From Perognathus longimembris pacificus (lineage: Eukaryota > Chordata > Mammalia > Rodentia > Heteromyidae): a stretch of 64,000 nucleotides of DNA. Position numbers and translations under genes: made by a program. Below the pieces are notes generated by a model. The model was not told the DNA's origin and did no database searches. It worked only from the letters and a program-made list of their open reading frames with translations. The stretch is taken from positions 4,237,606-4,301,605 of the forward strand of contig NC_063181.1 of the NCBI RefSeq assembly GCF_023159225.1, read 5' to 3'. Within the stretch, counting starts at the first letter, position 1. The number at the start of each line of letters is the position of its first letter. This document shows positions 1 to 12,890 of this stretch, one piece after another.

Positions 1-213
1 AGCCTTAAACTGATCTGGAAAGAATCTTCATCTTTCATTTGTGCTTTTTTTTTTAAATTAAAAAAAAATAACACAAAGAGGAAAGCTAGAATATAAATAT
101 ATATATACACATATATAAAAAGTCAAGTTGTAATAACTAACTCATTTCAAAGACTGTTTGGTGCTTCTGTCATTGTGGTTGGCTGAGACTCATTCAGCTC
201 CCTTGGTGCATCT

Positions 214-218
<5 letters not shown>

Positions 219-250
<32 letters not shown>

Positions 251-263
251 GCGTGTGCGTGTG
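219..263 (+). repeat. (TG)n microsatellite
   Basis: An uninterrupted GT run is followed by GTGTGC repeats. It explains the His/Thr-rich open frames on the opposite strand, which are not genes. Confidence 0.95.
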
Positions 264-651
264 CCCACCCATAGAACATGTATGTGTGTGCGTCCCTGTT
301 GCGAAGTCTTGCCAGAAATACACAAAAGGACTCTGAGGCTGTGATGGCTGGTGGTGGGGTGCTAGAGGGGCTGGGGGGAGGGGAAGGGGGACCCCCTTGT
401 CTGCCACGGGGAGCCTCCCTCCCCGAGAGTGAGTTGCTACCAGCGGCGCAGCCGGGTTTTCCAGCCCACGAGGTTTGGGTGAGGGCTGACTCTCCTGTGT
501 CTGTTCTCATTGTACCCAGTGGAATTTCTGGGAGGTGTTGTGAGGATGCGTGAGCATTTGTGAAGTTTTTGTTCCTCAGAATATTGTTTCTTTGCGGACT
601 GTTTCTGTTTGGGGACATTGTTTCAATACTATCGTATATCTACTTGGGCAC

Positions 652-766
652 AAAAAAAAAAAAAAGGAAAAGAAAAAAATCACAAAAAGAAAAATATCTC
701 CACAAAGGATATATATACATACATATACATATGTGTATATATATATATATACACACACACAATATT
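652..766. repeat. A-rich tract and (TA)/(CA) low-complexity DNA
   Basis: An A/G-rich run (652-695) is followed by tatatacatacatatacata and a (TA)n then (CA)n tract. Confidence 0.85.
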
Positions 767-1463
767 TTAAGTAAATACTGTTAGTCTTTGTTGTGTGTAG
801 TTACAACTAAAAAAAAAATTCCAGATATAACTGTTAAGGGTGCAAAAACCTCACATTGAACTGTTCTTAAAAGAAGTTCAAAAACTGAGGAATTCTTTTT
901 TTTTATGTTTGTGGAGGTTTTTTTTTTTTAATTATTCAAAGAGGCTTCTCCTTCCCATCGCCTGCATTGTTTATCTAGAGCTTTCTAAATGCATTTCTAG
1001 ACCTCCTTCCTCTCCTGAGCTACCAACTGTGCAGTGCAGCCCCGCCCCCCTTCCCTGACGAACGCAGCGTCTCCACGCTAGGACAGGACCCAGCAGAGCA
1101 CGCCAGGCCTGGTCAAGACCAGAGGCCCGGGCCTCGGGGGCCTCCTCGGGGGCCTCACCCCGGCGACTCCTTGCCCCGGAGCCGCTCCGTACTCTGCCGA
1201 GACCGGGGGAAGGTGAGGCTGTTTGGGGGAGGGAGAACCCCTTGGGCTGGGTGGGTTCCAGCTCTTGTCTGCCCCATGTCGGGGCTCTGTGCGCCCCAGA
1301 ATAGCTCCCTCGAAACCGTTCTCTGCGCAGCCCCTGGGACCTCGGGCCATTCCAGCTTGCTTGTCTGTTCTTAGATGAGTTTCTATTTTATTTCCTCTTT
1401 GCTTCTCTGTCATGGGTGTTGATTCACCACCGCTTACTTACTACATGTAGCATACACACGTGC

Positions 1464-1487
1464 GTGTGTGTGTGTGTGTGTGTGTGC
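1464..1487 (+). repeat. (GT)n microsatellite
   Basis: A short GT run starting gcgtgtgtgtgtgtg. Confidence 0.9.
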
Positions 1488-4400
1488 ATGCACCTGTGTT
1501 CATGTTTACACGAAACTTAAGAAGAAAATGTCAAGTGTTGAGCCGGATCTTTGGAAGGTGGAGGACAGCTTCCCAAGCGGGGAGGACTTCGCTGGGGGGG
1601 ATGGGGGTGAGTGAGGCAGCCCCTGGCGTTTCTCTGGCCTTTTTCCTCCCGCCTTATTTGGACTGAGTTCTTTCTTCTGTGGCATCTCTACCCTTTCTCT
1701 CGAACCCTCCATCCTGCGGTTGTGCACCTTCCTTCCCAGTGCAGGTGCACAGGGGCCACAGCGGAGGAAGACTGGAAAGGCAGGAGAGGAGGAAAGCCAA
1801 GCAAAGCCACGGGGAGCAAGGAAGGAACTCGGGAGCGGGGATGCAGAGAGCGTGGCCAGGTCAGACTTGTCCTTCCAGCCTTTCCCTCCACCAGGAAACC
1901 TTCCCCCTCCTTTTCGCAGGCCTCCTCACCCTGCCCCCGCGTCCTCTCTTTCCCTTTGGAGATGGACTGAGTGTCATTCTGCTCCTGTACATGTCTGCTC
2001 AGGGCCACGAGTCCGCCAGCCCATTGAGGCCTTAGACGTCTGGTTATAGTTTGCCATGTGCCTGCACCTTGAAAATCTCCCCTTTTAGGGGCCCGCAAAG
2101 TCCAGCCCATTTTGCTCCAACTGCCTCCCAGAGGACGTGAAATCTCTGAATATATTTATTTCCCGGGCATCCTGATGACAAATACTCACTATTTAGATCT
2201 GATAGGAGACGCGTCTGTTGGCACCAGGAACTGTAAATAAAACAATGCCCCGCCCCCCATCTCCTTATTTCCCTGCTAGATTTCACTCCTCCCACGACAT
2301 GGAACAGTGGCTCTTCTTTTCATGCTGAGAAGTAGGGGCACGTTGTCACCGTGATGTGGTGTGGTTTTGATAGCATCATTTCTCCAGGCCTGGGTAGGTC
2401 TGCCTCTCTCTCAGTCTCTGTGTGAAGGGGAACCTTAGCCATCTCAGATGACTTTGGGGTGATGTTCTTCAACTCATTGTCACAGCTTGTGACACCCCAG
2501 TAGAAACTTCATGTCTCCTAAGGCTATGATGAGGGAGGGAAGCTTAGAAGATCTAGATCCATCCGCCCCCACTTACTACAGAGCTGCTCATATCTCAAAC
2601 ACATTCCTCAACTCTGTCACGGGGGCTGTCACCTCCTGTTCAGGCCCAGACTTGCCCCAACCAGTTGGAGACCAGGGTTGCTGCAAGGAACACCTCAATC
2701 CCAGGTATAAAATAGGGGCAAGGATGGACAGGCCCATCTCTCCTGGATACATGTGCCATCATTCCCTATGGCACAAAGACCCCAGGGCCCTCGGGCCCCG
2801 AATCACCCAATACCATATAGTTCCCTCCATCCCACAGTAACCATGTCTCACGGTGGCCAGAGAGGGCAGATCTTGTCTGGTCACAAGGCAGCTCTTCTGA
2901 CCCTGTGACGGGCATCTCATGCGATGAGCATCAGACCGTGAATCAATAGGAACCTGATTCTCAGAGATGAAATTCTATGAGATTTTTTTTAAGGTGCCCT
3001 ATTTCATCACTTTTTCCTCTCCCTCCCTCCGGCTTCAGCCCCTCCCACTGTCGGGATGCTGCTTTCCTTGGAGCAGCTCTGAACGGTCATGACTTGCTTC
3101 TTCGCATGGCTCTGGAATCCCCCGCCGCTTGTATCGCCCCATAGAAAGTACAGCTGTTCCCTCTTCCCCGAAGCTTCGGAGCCCAGACAGACTTCCCTTT
3201 CTTAGGAACGGACCAAGAGGGCCTCGTGTGCTGCACAGAGAAAGGACATCGGGTCCCAAACGGAAGTGGAAGCAGGCCGGTTCCGTGGCTTTCCAGACCT
3301 CCCGCCCCGTGGCAGAGGAGGTCTTCCAGGGAAGGCCAGCTAGCATTTCTCTAGCTCACATTGTAGCATTTTCTTTGCCAAACTCAGAGGGTATTAAACC
3401 AACACTGCCAGATTCGGTTGGCAGGGGCCATGGGATGTAAATTTGTCGAATGTAAAGCGCATCCAAGCGGGCTGCCACACTGCCAAAAAGACCGGGGCAG
3501 GGAGAGGGGGTCTGGGAAAGGCCACGGCTAGTGAAGGGCCTCGAGTGACCGGCCCCTGGAGGTGCTGGACCGGCCTACTAAGGACAGGCTCCAATCACCT
3601 GGGACCTGCGGGGCTCGGCAAGGCACCTGCCTTAGAAAACCCAGCACAGGCAGCCAACAGGAAGTCAGCTTCATGTAGCATCAGCTCCTCTCCTCAAGGT
3701 CATGAGACGAACACTAAGGGCCCCAGGTTCGAGTCCGGGCCCCCTTCTTCTGGTCATTGAAACAATCTTCCACCCCTACTCACATCCTGGTGGACATGAC
3801 AGTGGTGTCCAGCTGTAAACTCAGAGCTTGACCGAGGACTGCCCCTGGCTGTCCTAAACCGGCCTGGCCTGTCCCAACTCGGAAACATGGGAGACCATAC
3901 ACAGAAAGCAGTGCCCTTGGGGACAAAAGAGGCCCTGTGCTCCAGACTCTTGTGACGTCCACCAATGCCCCCCCCCGCCCCCCCCATCCTTAGCTGTTCT
4001 GGAAGTTGTCTTCGTCTTTGTTGTTGTTCTGTTCCCTCAAAACGCTGCCTCTTGGTGCTGTTGGCCAAATCTCAAAAGACACTGCCTTGATCTGGCCGCA
4101 GCTCCCTCCTCTGCCTGTTCGACTCTCCTGGGTACCATCTGCTTCTTCTTGCTCCCTGTGCCTTTCTTTGCGGTGGTTGGCAGGGCTTAGCTGGAACATT
4201 CTGGAACCCAAGGTGGCGTGTGCTATCCATAACAGCCCCCGAGGGAAGCAGACGGAACACAGCAGGAGATCCCCTTCCCATGCCAGCGCCCGCGTCACGG
4301 GCTCAGAATAGACCTCTGTGGACGGGAGCAGGCAGGGCCACTGCGGGACGCCCGGCTAGGGCCGCCTTGTCACATGCTGTTCCCACAGGAGAGATGGCCC

Positions 4401-4694
4401 AAGCCCCCACCCACCCCTCAAGGAAGTTGCTGGCAAGTCCATGTTCCCGAACCCAGACAGGACGGTCCTAACCTGGCACCCTCCACTACGCAGGACGAAG
4501 ACATCTGCGATTCCCCTTTGGGCTCCTGCCAGTTCACAACCTGGTGAACACCGTAAGCCCCTTTGCCCTCTGTCAGTAGAGGATCTCCTCCGCTCCGTCC
4601 ACGGCACAGCGTAGGCTACACTGGGCTTGGAGACTTCTTCCACACTCTTCTTTGACCCAGAAAGATCCCAGAAGCAACCCAGGTGGATTCGGGA

Positions 4695-4788
4695 GGCCCA
4701 CTGTGATCACGGATAACTCACTTCACCTCTTGGTGCCTTGGTTTCTCCATCTGTAAAGTGGAGGGGAAGAAGCAGAGATTGCTTGCTT
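4695..4788 (+). mobile_element. MIR SINE fragment
   Basis: It contains the MIR core pattern: gataactcacttcacctctt, then cttggtttctccatctgtaa, agtggagg. This is an ancient mammal-wide repeat. Confidence 0.75.
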
Positions 4789-6494
4789 TCCTGCTCAGGG
4801 ATGCAGCGTGGATTCAGGCAGTGTTGCGTGGCGTGACGGCGTCTCTTAGGAAGAGGGCTGACCTCGTTCCTTGGGAAGTGGACCCACATGGAAGGAGAGG
4901 GAGGGGGTTTCTGGGGACACCGGCATCCGGAAGCCCGCAGGAGAGGAGAGAGAGTATGCGGAAGGGAGAAAGGTCTCCCAGCCCTGTAGTCCTTACATTC
5001 TTCATAGCACTGTGAACCCGGTACAATGGCACCCTGGTCAGGGAGCCCCGAGCCCCTGGCTCGAGCTGGCCACTTGTAACTTTTAAACCAAATTTCCTTA
5101 CGTTTATTTTTCCGAACAGAATGGAGAATGCATGGCAGTTCCCATCTGAAACCAGGGAAATGTGGAGCTTTGGGCAGACAAGAGCCAGGGAAGAGCTGGG
5201 TGTCTGTAGGTGGTGTGTATGGAGGGCAAAGCCTTTGGGAAATATTCCTTGCCTTTGATTTAAACCCTGAGGTCCACCTTCTTTTTCCCTCTCTGCAGAG
5301 TACGGATAAAACTTTTGCTTTCTAGACAACCATTCTATCAGCTAAACACACAGGTCTCTGTGGCGGGTCTTGCTTGCTCTCTGGTGTGCTTTGATCGGGG
5401 CTTGCAGGCAGAGAGTCTGAGATAAACAAGGCTGGGGGAAAGATCACGGATTTCCCTCCCTCTAAATCACCATACTTTTTTTTTTTTTTCTCATAATTTG
5501 AATTGGAAAAGTTAAGTTCAATTTCGTTTTCTTTCCTTTTTTTAAACTATGGTTTGACTGTTATCATTTCAATGACCAAGATATACTTTTAAGCAAGAAG
5601 ATAGACCTATCCTAAGAAGCTCTTTGTTCTTCTTAGGACTTAACCCAGGGTCGGGGCAGGAGGGAGCCACAGGGAACAAACCCTCGCGAGTGCCAGCTAC
5701 AACTTTGATTTTCTATTGGCTCGGAGAACTTCCTTTGAAGGGGGAGGTTTAGAAGCTTCACCTCTTGTGGGTCAGTCATCTCGGCCCTGCCAGGTGTACT
5801 CCGATTTGGAAAGTCTTGCCAAAAAAGAAAGTCACCTCCTGAGACTGTTCCAGAAGCACGGAGTGCTCACAAGGGCAGGCTCCAGTTGCTGTTGCCAAAT
5901 GCTCCTGGCCTTGACCACAGGGCTCTGGCTAGACCCTTTTCCCACCTGCTCTGACTCTGGTCAGCCGGGTCAGCCTGCAGGTCATAGTCTGGAAGTCAGT
6001 CGCTGCTCCTGTTTGATTTTGTGTGTGACTTTCCGTGGCCAGGCCAAACGCTGCTGGGGTTGTTGATTCCCACAAGGTCTTTCTGATGGCCACCGAAAGG
6101 AAGGAACACAGAGACCTCAGCCTCGACCCTGCTCTCACCGGACGCCCGGTCTGATTGGTGGATGGATCAAGCGGCGCTTGGGAGTGAGACTGTAGAAGAT
6201 GGACCCGCGGAGGCACAGGGAGCTGTGAGCCTCAGGGGATGGATGGGAGGAAGGTGATAAGAGGGAAGCTTCCGGAAGTGTGGGGAAGGAAACAGGAGCA
6301 ACCAGCTAGCTAGCACTTCCTGTCTCTGGGGGCACAAACCACAGAGCAGAGGAAACTGGTGTTACAGAGTGACATGGCTAAGCTTCTTTTTCCCTTTAAA
6401 CAAAAGAGTCAGAGAATAAATCTACAGAAAGGAGAGGCATGACGAGTCATGCCGTCAGAAGTTAAAAACAATAACGAAATCTAGGACTCTGTTC

Positions 6495-6705
6495 CAAGTC
6501 AAGTCACTCTGGGGCCAGTCTCCCTTTCTGTGAGATGAGAAGAATATAATCTACCTACCTCACAGGGGTGTTGTGAGGATAAAGTAACTCCTGTCTGGTA
6601 AATCACTTTGAGTATAACAGTGTTATAGTTATCATGTTTGCTTCCTGCTGTAAAATCGTTTTCAGCATTAATTGAGTACCTACTGGGTGCGAGGCACCAT
6701 GCCAA
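6495..6705 (+). mobile_element. MIR fragment followed by an MIR/L2-like end
   Basis: MIR core and 3' half are visible: aagtcaagtcactctggggc, ctttctgtgagatgagaaga, ctacctacctcacaggggtg, ttgtgaggataaagtaactc. After about 25 bases, attgagtacctactgggtgc followed by gaggcaccatgccaag is an antisense L2/MIR-type end, probably a separate copy. Confidence 0.75.
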
Positions 6706-7440
6706 GAAGAGTGGAAGAAAGGACACCACGCCCTAATTCCTCCACTCTTTGTAGATTAAAGATATTTTAAAGAGAGAACAAGAGGGTAGAATAAGAGTTG
6801 TCTCAATGTGGGGCCAGAAATGTATTCTCTGTCTTTCTGCTCCAGAAAGGCAGCTGTCCTTCCCGAGTATTTGGGGGGAGGAAGGGCTTTCGATTCTTCG
6901 GCTTCCATCAGTGAATGCTCTTCTGGGAAGCAAACAAATGCTCGTTGCTTAGCTCCCTGGATAGGAAAACGAAGGCTGCGTCGGCGGCGATCACTCCCTG
7001 GGGTCAGCAGATACGGCCCTGGTTCTGTTATTTCAGTGGAGGCTCCTCGGTTCGGCCGTGTCCGCAGCCCGCACCTTGTCTCTTCAGATCCACAGCGCGG
7101 TTTGCTCTTGCTAGCCTGCAATCGCCGGCCGCGTTTTTGGTGTGCTTGTTTCCTTGGAAAGTCTGGTACACTGTTTGCTGGAAAAGTCTTGGCTTCCAAA
7201 GATGAGGGTCTTTACTAGGAAATAAAACAAAACATATGACTTTTAGATGTTTTGGGGGGTGGGGGAGTAGGGGAAATTTTCAATGTCTTAGCTGCCTCGC
7301 TTAAAACAAAGCCTTGGTAAAATTTCTCATTCGATCTTTTATCCATGTGCATAAAGTTCTTCCCTTCCCAACACGCGGAGTGAACCAAGTCTGGGCTCTA
7401 AAATCTTCTAGAGTTTTTATTTTGGTTCTGTCTTTTTCTT

Positions 7441-7506
7441 TTTTGGTGCTGGGGGTTGAAGCGAGCACATTGCACTTGCTAGACAAGCGCTTTGTCACCC
7501 CAGCCC
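7441..7506 (-). mobile_element. ID-like SINE fragment
   Basis: An antisense ID-type sequence: tttggtgctgggggttgaag, tgctagacaagcgctttgtc, accccagcccc. It is an old monomer and the only ID-like copy in the first 28 kb. Confidence 0.65.
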
Positions 7507-9669
7507 CGCTAAAATCTTCTTATCTACAGTAGCTCTCAGCGTTATCCCAACGCCATGCCAGAGGTCCAAAGGGCCAAACCACTGCCTGAGCTGGGCAGGT
7601 GGGGTCCTGCCCCAGATCCAAGCGTCCCAGAGATGCCACGCAGGCCCTGTGGCCTTGGGATGTCCCTTCAGTGTTGTCTGAGCGGTGTCCTTGAATCCTC
7701 AGAGTCCTTTTGCCATGAAAGAATGTTCTCCCAACCTCACAGGGGCTTCCTTCTTACCCCAAACTAGGGTCAAAACCACTGGCTATTTGGAGGACAGGAC
7801 AGAATGACTTTCCTTTCAGAAGGAAGAAGGGACAAAGAGAAAGGGCAAGTTCTTTGGTTTGAAAAATGGGCCTTGTTATTATGAGGAGAGACAAGGGACT
7901 CAGAGGTCTCTATCTGTCCCCTCTGACCCGGACAGGGACTGGGGAAGCCCAAGATGAGTTAGTGTCTTTAGGTCCCAAAGCAGTAGGGAGCCTTCATACC
8001 CCTGTGCTATCAACCAGGGCCCAAGACAGGGGTGGCTTCGACAGGGATGCTGCCAACATGTCACAGATCCTCCTGAGCTTCCAGATGTTTCTCTGCCCTC
8101 TCTGCCTATGTGGATAAGCATCTCATCCCAACTGTGGATTCTGAAAGGCCTTCCTGTGTGCCCCGGGCCTCCGTCTGGACTGTTTATGCCACTGCAACCC
8201 CTCCTGGCCATCACCTGCTACGTCACACCGCGACTGCCACCTGACGTTGGTCTAGCCTGCCTGAAGCCAAGGACGTGTGCCATTTCTTCCTTTGTGTCTG
8301 TCCACATGCCTTTAGGGGCGGTGCCCCTGGTGGAATAGAGAGTAGGAGAGAGGTCCAGAGAGTTACTTACACAGTTGAGTCACTCACTGATAACCTTCAA
8401 AGCCAGCGTGGGTGGCCAAGCAAAATTGCAAAGTTTTCTCATACCCTGGCCTTTCTGGGACTTTGTTCTCTTAAAATATCAATGACACACGCCCTGCCCT
8501 CCACCTCATGCCTGACACAACCCCTCCACCAGCACCGGCTCCCCGGTGACGGCTTAGCTTGAACTCATACTGGGGATGAGATTTCTGAGATTTCTGCTGG
8601 AGGCAGAGAGACGGTACATGTTAAAAAGCACACGAGCCAGGAAGTGATCTGAAATCATGACCAGATCTTGAATTGTGCAGAACTGGCCATTTCTATGACC
8701 AAATGACTGCACACTAAGCTACATCCTTATGACTTTATGACTCGAGATATGAAAACATATCATCCTGGGCACATGCATGTGCATGTGTGTGTGCATACAT
8801 TTATCTTTGTATGTGCATACATGCACATACACATGTAGCTCTTTTCTTAAAGGGACTACCAAGCTTGAGAGAGTATCCTGATGTCAAGGGTCTTTGCTTG
8901 GCTAGGAATAGACCTGGCCTAGGTGTGCTTTTTATTTCTCCCAGGAATGGGATCATGAAAGAACTCTGGGACTGGAAGTGGCTTTGCTTCCGTCTGTGAC
9001 AGAGCCAGAGGCAGGGCTCTGCTGGCATTGATCAGACTCCCGAGTTGCTACGAAGATCCTTAGCAGATTCATAGAGCAGCATGGCAGCTCCTGGCAGCAG
9101 ATTGCTAGCAGCTCCATGTTCTGGGGGAGGGGAATCTTGATCAGTCCAGTAGAGCTGACCAGGTAACTTGGCAGACCTCCCCCCCCCCCACATCATAGGG
9201 CAGGGAAAGGAGGTGCATTGTGGGGCACAGAATTGTCCCCAGCAGCTCAAACCTTGGCCAGTTCTTGCCTGCATAACGAGGTGGCCCTGTCCTATCTCCT
9301 CAGTACCTGAGGTGAGGCGGAAGCCCGTCCAGGAAGCCGCACAAGGACGCGGGGACAGGCAAGGCTCAGCCTAGATACAAAGTCCCCGTTGACACGTTGG
9401 ACAGATAGCAGACAGCTCCAAGCCATTGCTCTGGCAGGCAGAACCAATTTTCCTGCAGGGCTCACTTCCCATCCCAGGCACGGCAAGCCAGAGTTATTTC
9501 TGACTGACTTCAAAAGAAGCACGGGTGCTCGCATGGAAAAACGGTTCTCGTCCCCTCCTGCTGAGGTGGCAAAGTCGGCACCACAGTGGCCACCGGACAG
9601 CAGGTTTCCTGGGAAGAGGGCTTCCTTAGAAGGGTAAGGGCCTCTGTGTCGCAGAGGAAAGGCGCTCAG

Positions 9670-9683
9670 GCAGCAGGGGGCAC
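9670..9683 (+). promoter_or_regulatory. Candidate CTCF-like site, upstream interval
   Basis: GCAGCAGGGGGCAC fits the CTCF core except at its first base. It is the clearest such motif I found in the upstream interval. Confidence 0.3.
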
Positions 9684-10375
9684 TGAGCCACCAGCCTTTC
9701 CTTGAGTTTAAGAACGATTCTAAGGCGCCTTGGGCTCACGATGGTCACCTACAGCAACCCGGTCCGTGTTTAAGGGAGGCTCTGAACCGGTCAGGTGCTC
9801 ATTAAAATCGCCACCGGCCCTCGGGAAGGCCTGACCCGGTGGGTGAGGAGAACACAGAGTCTGTCCCAGAAGCCTTTGCAGCCCAGGTCTCCAGGAGCGG
9901 TGTGTAGGTCCACCCTCTAAGCGGCCCGTTGCCACAGCCCGGCCTGCCGACCCACGGAGTCCGCCCGTCCCCTTTCCTCCTTGGTGTCGTTTCTGGTTAT
10001 CCCACAGTGCTCCCGGAGCCAAGTGGGAAGTAAAATGACTCCACTTTTCCTACAGCACCCAAATACGGTCCAAGCTTTGGACCCTGAAGCACCTGCAGGG
10101 TCCAGACCCTGAGTCCCGGCCCTCAGTGCGGAATATTCCCACCGTTGTGGGCGCTGCTGTGATCAAACATGTGTTTTAGGAAACCCATTTTTCTGTTGGT
10201 ACCCCAGAAAAGCATCTCCTCGGGTTTAAGAGGAAAGGAATTTGGAGAGTGCATGCAGGAAGATGAGCGCGTCATTGTGAACCAGCACTGGGAAGCCCTG
10301 CCTTGCCCACGGATGTAGCTTTGTTCTTTTATATTCAAAATGGCACGTTTGCTATAGAAAATTATACACAAGCAG

Positions 10376-10508
10376 AAAGGAGGAAGGAAAGAAGGAAGGA
10401 AGGGAAAAAGTTGGGAAGGAAAAAAGGAAGGGAAGAAGGAAGACAGGAAGGAAGGAAGGAAGGAAGGAAGGAAGGAAGGAAGGAAGGAAGGAAGGAAGGA
10501 AGGAAGGA
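10376..10508 (+). repeat. (GGAA)n purine microsatellite
   Basis: Imperfect AGGAAGG-type repeats lead into a perfect (GGAA)n array of about 63 bases at 10446-10508. Lys/Glu/Gly and Phe/Leu/Pro/Ser repetitive open frames here are artefacts of the repeat. Confidence 0.95.
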
Positions 10509-12725
10509 CCATTCCTGAGATCTGACTTCCTCTGGTGCCATTGTGGTGCTATTCAAAGCAAATGTTTTCCTCCCTGCTGCTAGAGTGGCTTCCGTGTGTG
10601 CCCTGGCATGGTGGCCCTGCCTCACCGACACGTCCAACGTTACATTCTGACTTCTCCTGAGCCATCTGCTCTCTGACCCATCTGCCAGAACACTAGGACT
10701 TAGAATCGGCAAGGGTTACTGGGGGCCATTTTTCTTACACTGGTTTGGCTGTCCTTGGCTCCTCTTCTCCCAGCCATCCATTTCATTCCCACCCAGTAGT
10801 GCTGATGACTTTGCTAGGTGACTCCTTGTAGAGCAAAAAATGATTTGAACTTCTCAGGTAATTTGAAGCCTTGAGTGCAAACCATGTGTAAATTTCCCAA
10901 AGGGCTAACACACTTTCCCAGCTGCTCCTCTGCTCTGAGCAGTGGCTGGCTGAGGAATGGAATCATCTGGGGCGTCTCGGGTTGCGAGGAAGGAGTCCTA
11001 AGTATCATTAATTCCTAGACTCCAAGTATTTCCTCCGCTGACCAGAGATCAGACACGTATCCACGGAGGCGAAGGCCAGGCTGAAGGCACCCAGGCCCCT
11101 CCCCTCCAGATGCCACAAGGAGAAGCGCTTTCTGCAGACACAACCTCTCACTCTTGTGTCCAGCCTGGAGTCTCCTCCTTCTCGATTCTTCCATGGATCT
11201 GACTGAGTAGAACGCGGCTCCCAGGCTTCGCCTATGCCTCCCTTTCCCCTCAACTCTGATGCTGACGAGGATGTACAGTCAGCGTAGAGCGAGTCATGCC
11301 CACCGCTGCTGATCAAAATTCTCCGAGTGAGGAAGCATGAACATACTCATTTCCCGCCCATCTCTCTGGAGCAGGTCCGTGTGGAAGTAGCTGGGCCGTG
11401 GTTTCAGGAGGGCCAGGCAATGACCTCGTCCTTGGTCTCATAGTGGCTGTGTGTGGCCTGTGACGCAGGTTCCCATTTCATCAACTCCTAGAAAGAACCC
11501 TGATTCTGCAAGTGTCGTTTGACTAAACACCTATCATTGTGCCAAACGTGGCCCTTGCCCGTGAGATTTGGAAGGGACCGCACCAGGGCAGAGCCCCCCC
11601 CCCCCCCCATCTCCAGGGCCCCAGCCTAGCATTCCCAGGGGCCGTGGATTCCGCCTTCCTCCCACGTGGGGAGCAGCTGTGTTGACAAAGGTGCCCTGGC
11701 CTCTGTCTCCTGCGGCTCCCGGCTGAGCCTCCCCTTTGAGAGTCCACTTCCTGTGACCCGGGCTATGGTCAAGGCCACTCGGGGCCTTAGGTCAGAAGAA
11801 AGGCAGTACCTGAGGCCGATGATGTATTTCCTGTCCAGGAGAAAGTTCTGGGAGCCTCGGGAAGGAGGTGGGAATGGGTACCGATCACTCCCCTAAAACT
11901 CAGGGCAGATGTGCAGAGACTCCCAGGCGCCCAGTGCCGTCCACGGAGGGGCCTGCGGCCAGGCAGAGGATGCGAGAGGAGGCCCAGGGAGCGGGGGGGG
12001 GGGGGGAGGGCGGTTCCATCCCAGGAAGGAGCTACAGGAGGTTCCCTGCCAACCAAAGGAATCTTCTGGCAGAAGTCTTGTGTTTCCAGGATCAGCTCAA
12101 CTCAGAATATAGAAGGTGATAGAAGTCATTTGTTTTCTTCCTACTGAAACGAGAGTGTCACTTTTGGTATAGACGGGCATCTGTCTGTCTGTTGTAAGAT
12201 TAGAACCCCCAGCTCCCGGAGCCAGAAGGAAAAGCAAGTCCACTCTAAGTACGGGTGCTAGCAGAGATGGCCACGTCACGTTCCTGCCAAACTCCCACGC
12301 TAGCAGCCGTCCATCTTCAGGAGACTCGGGTGAGGGGGGGAGAGAGGTCCCTGTGCCAGGAGCCATCTCCGCAGCCTAGCCCCAGACGTTCCCACGGCGT
12401 TGGAGGACAGCAAGTGTCCCGAGCGCGCGGTCACCGCGGCACAGCCGCGCAGGCTCCCTGGCCGCTGACAGGGAGACGGGACAGCCGTCAGGGCTGACGC
12501 ACAGACGGGTGCCATGCCAGATGGCTTCCCTCGCTTGCCAATGGCACAGAGAATCCTTGGTGCTCCCGGTGGCCAATCGCTTCTGCTTTCTTGGCCAGAC
12601 GAGGATGGAATAATAGTGGCTCCACGTCTACACGCGCAGCGGTGTGGACAGATGTGGGCATTGTCCAGCCTCTTCATCTACATCTGGTGCTATTTGTGGC
12701 AAACTGTGCCTACGGACATTATACC

Positions 12726-12890
12726 CCCCTCTCCTCTCTCCTCCCCTCCCCTTCCCTCCTCTCCCCTTCCTTATCCTCCCCTTCCTCACCCTCTTCCAGG
12801 CTCCTCTCTTCCCCTCCCCTCCCCTGTCCTCTCTTCTCTTCTCATTTTTCTCTTCTCTTCCTCCCTCCCTCTTTCCTTTCTTTCTCCTAA
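12726..12890 (+). repeat. CT-rich polypyrimidine tract
   Basis: About 165 bases are almost entirely C and T (cctctcctcccc-type units) with a few A/G interruptions. Such a tract could adopt triplex (H-DNA) structure, but no mirror symmetry was verified. Confidence 0.85.

Larger units (their letters stand above)
1..10375. other. Non-coding interval, left part
   Basis: No coding region is supported. The DNA is of mixed GC content and largely unique, with (TG) and (TA) tracts, MIR copies at 4695 and 6495, an ID fragment at 7441 and a small CpG-rich cluster at about 6965-7140. AT-rich sequence with poly-A and TATATA runs occupies 1-170 and 640-830. By synteny with human and mouse this should be DNA downstream of XKR6 or its distal 3'UTR, but no XKR6 coding sequence is visible. 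Confidence 0.6.

Noticed and set aside
3726..3736. Perfect tRNA-type B box, ggttcgagtcc, with a nearly paired T-arm
   Set aside because: No matching A box, anticodon arm or pairing acceptor strand upstream at tRNA spacing. It is at best a relic of a tRNA-like sequence.
10123..10518. Repetitive open frames (Phe-Leu-Pro-Ser or Lys-Glu-Gly-Arg repeats) in the GGAA array
   Set aside because: Direct translation of a tetranucleotide microsatellite; no flanking coding signal.
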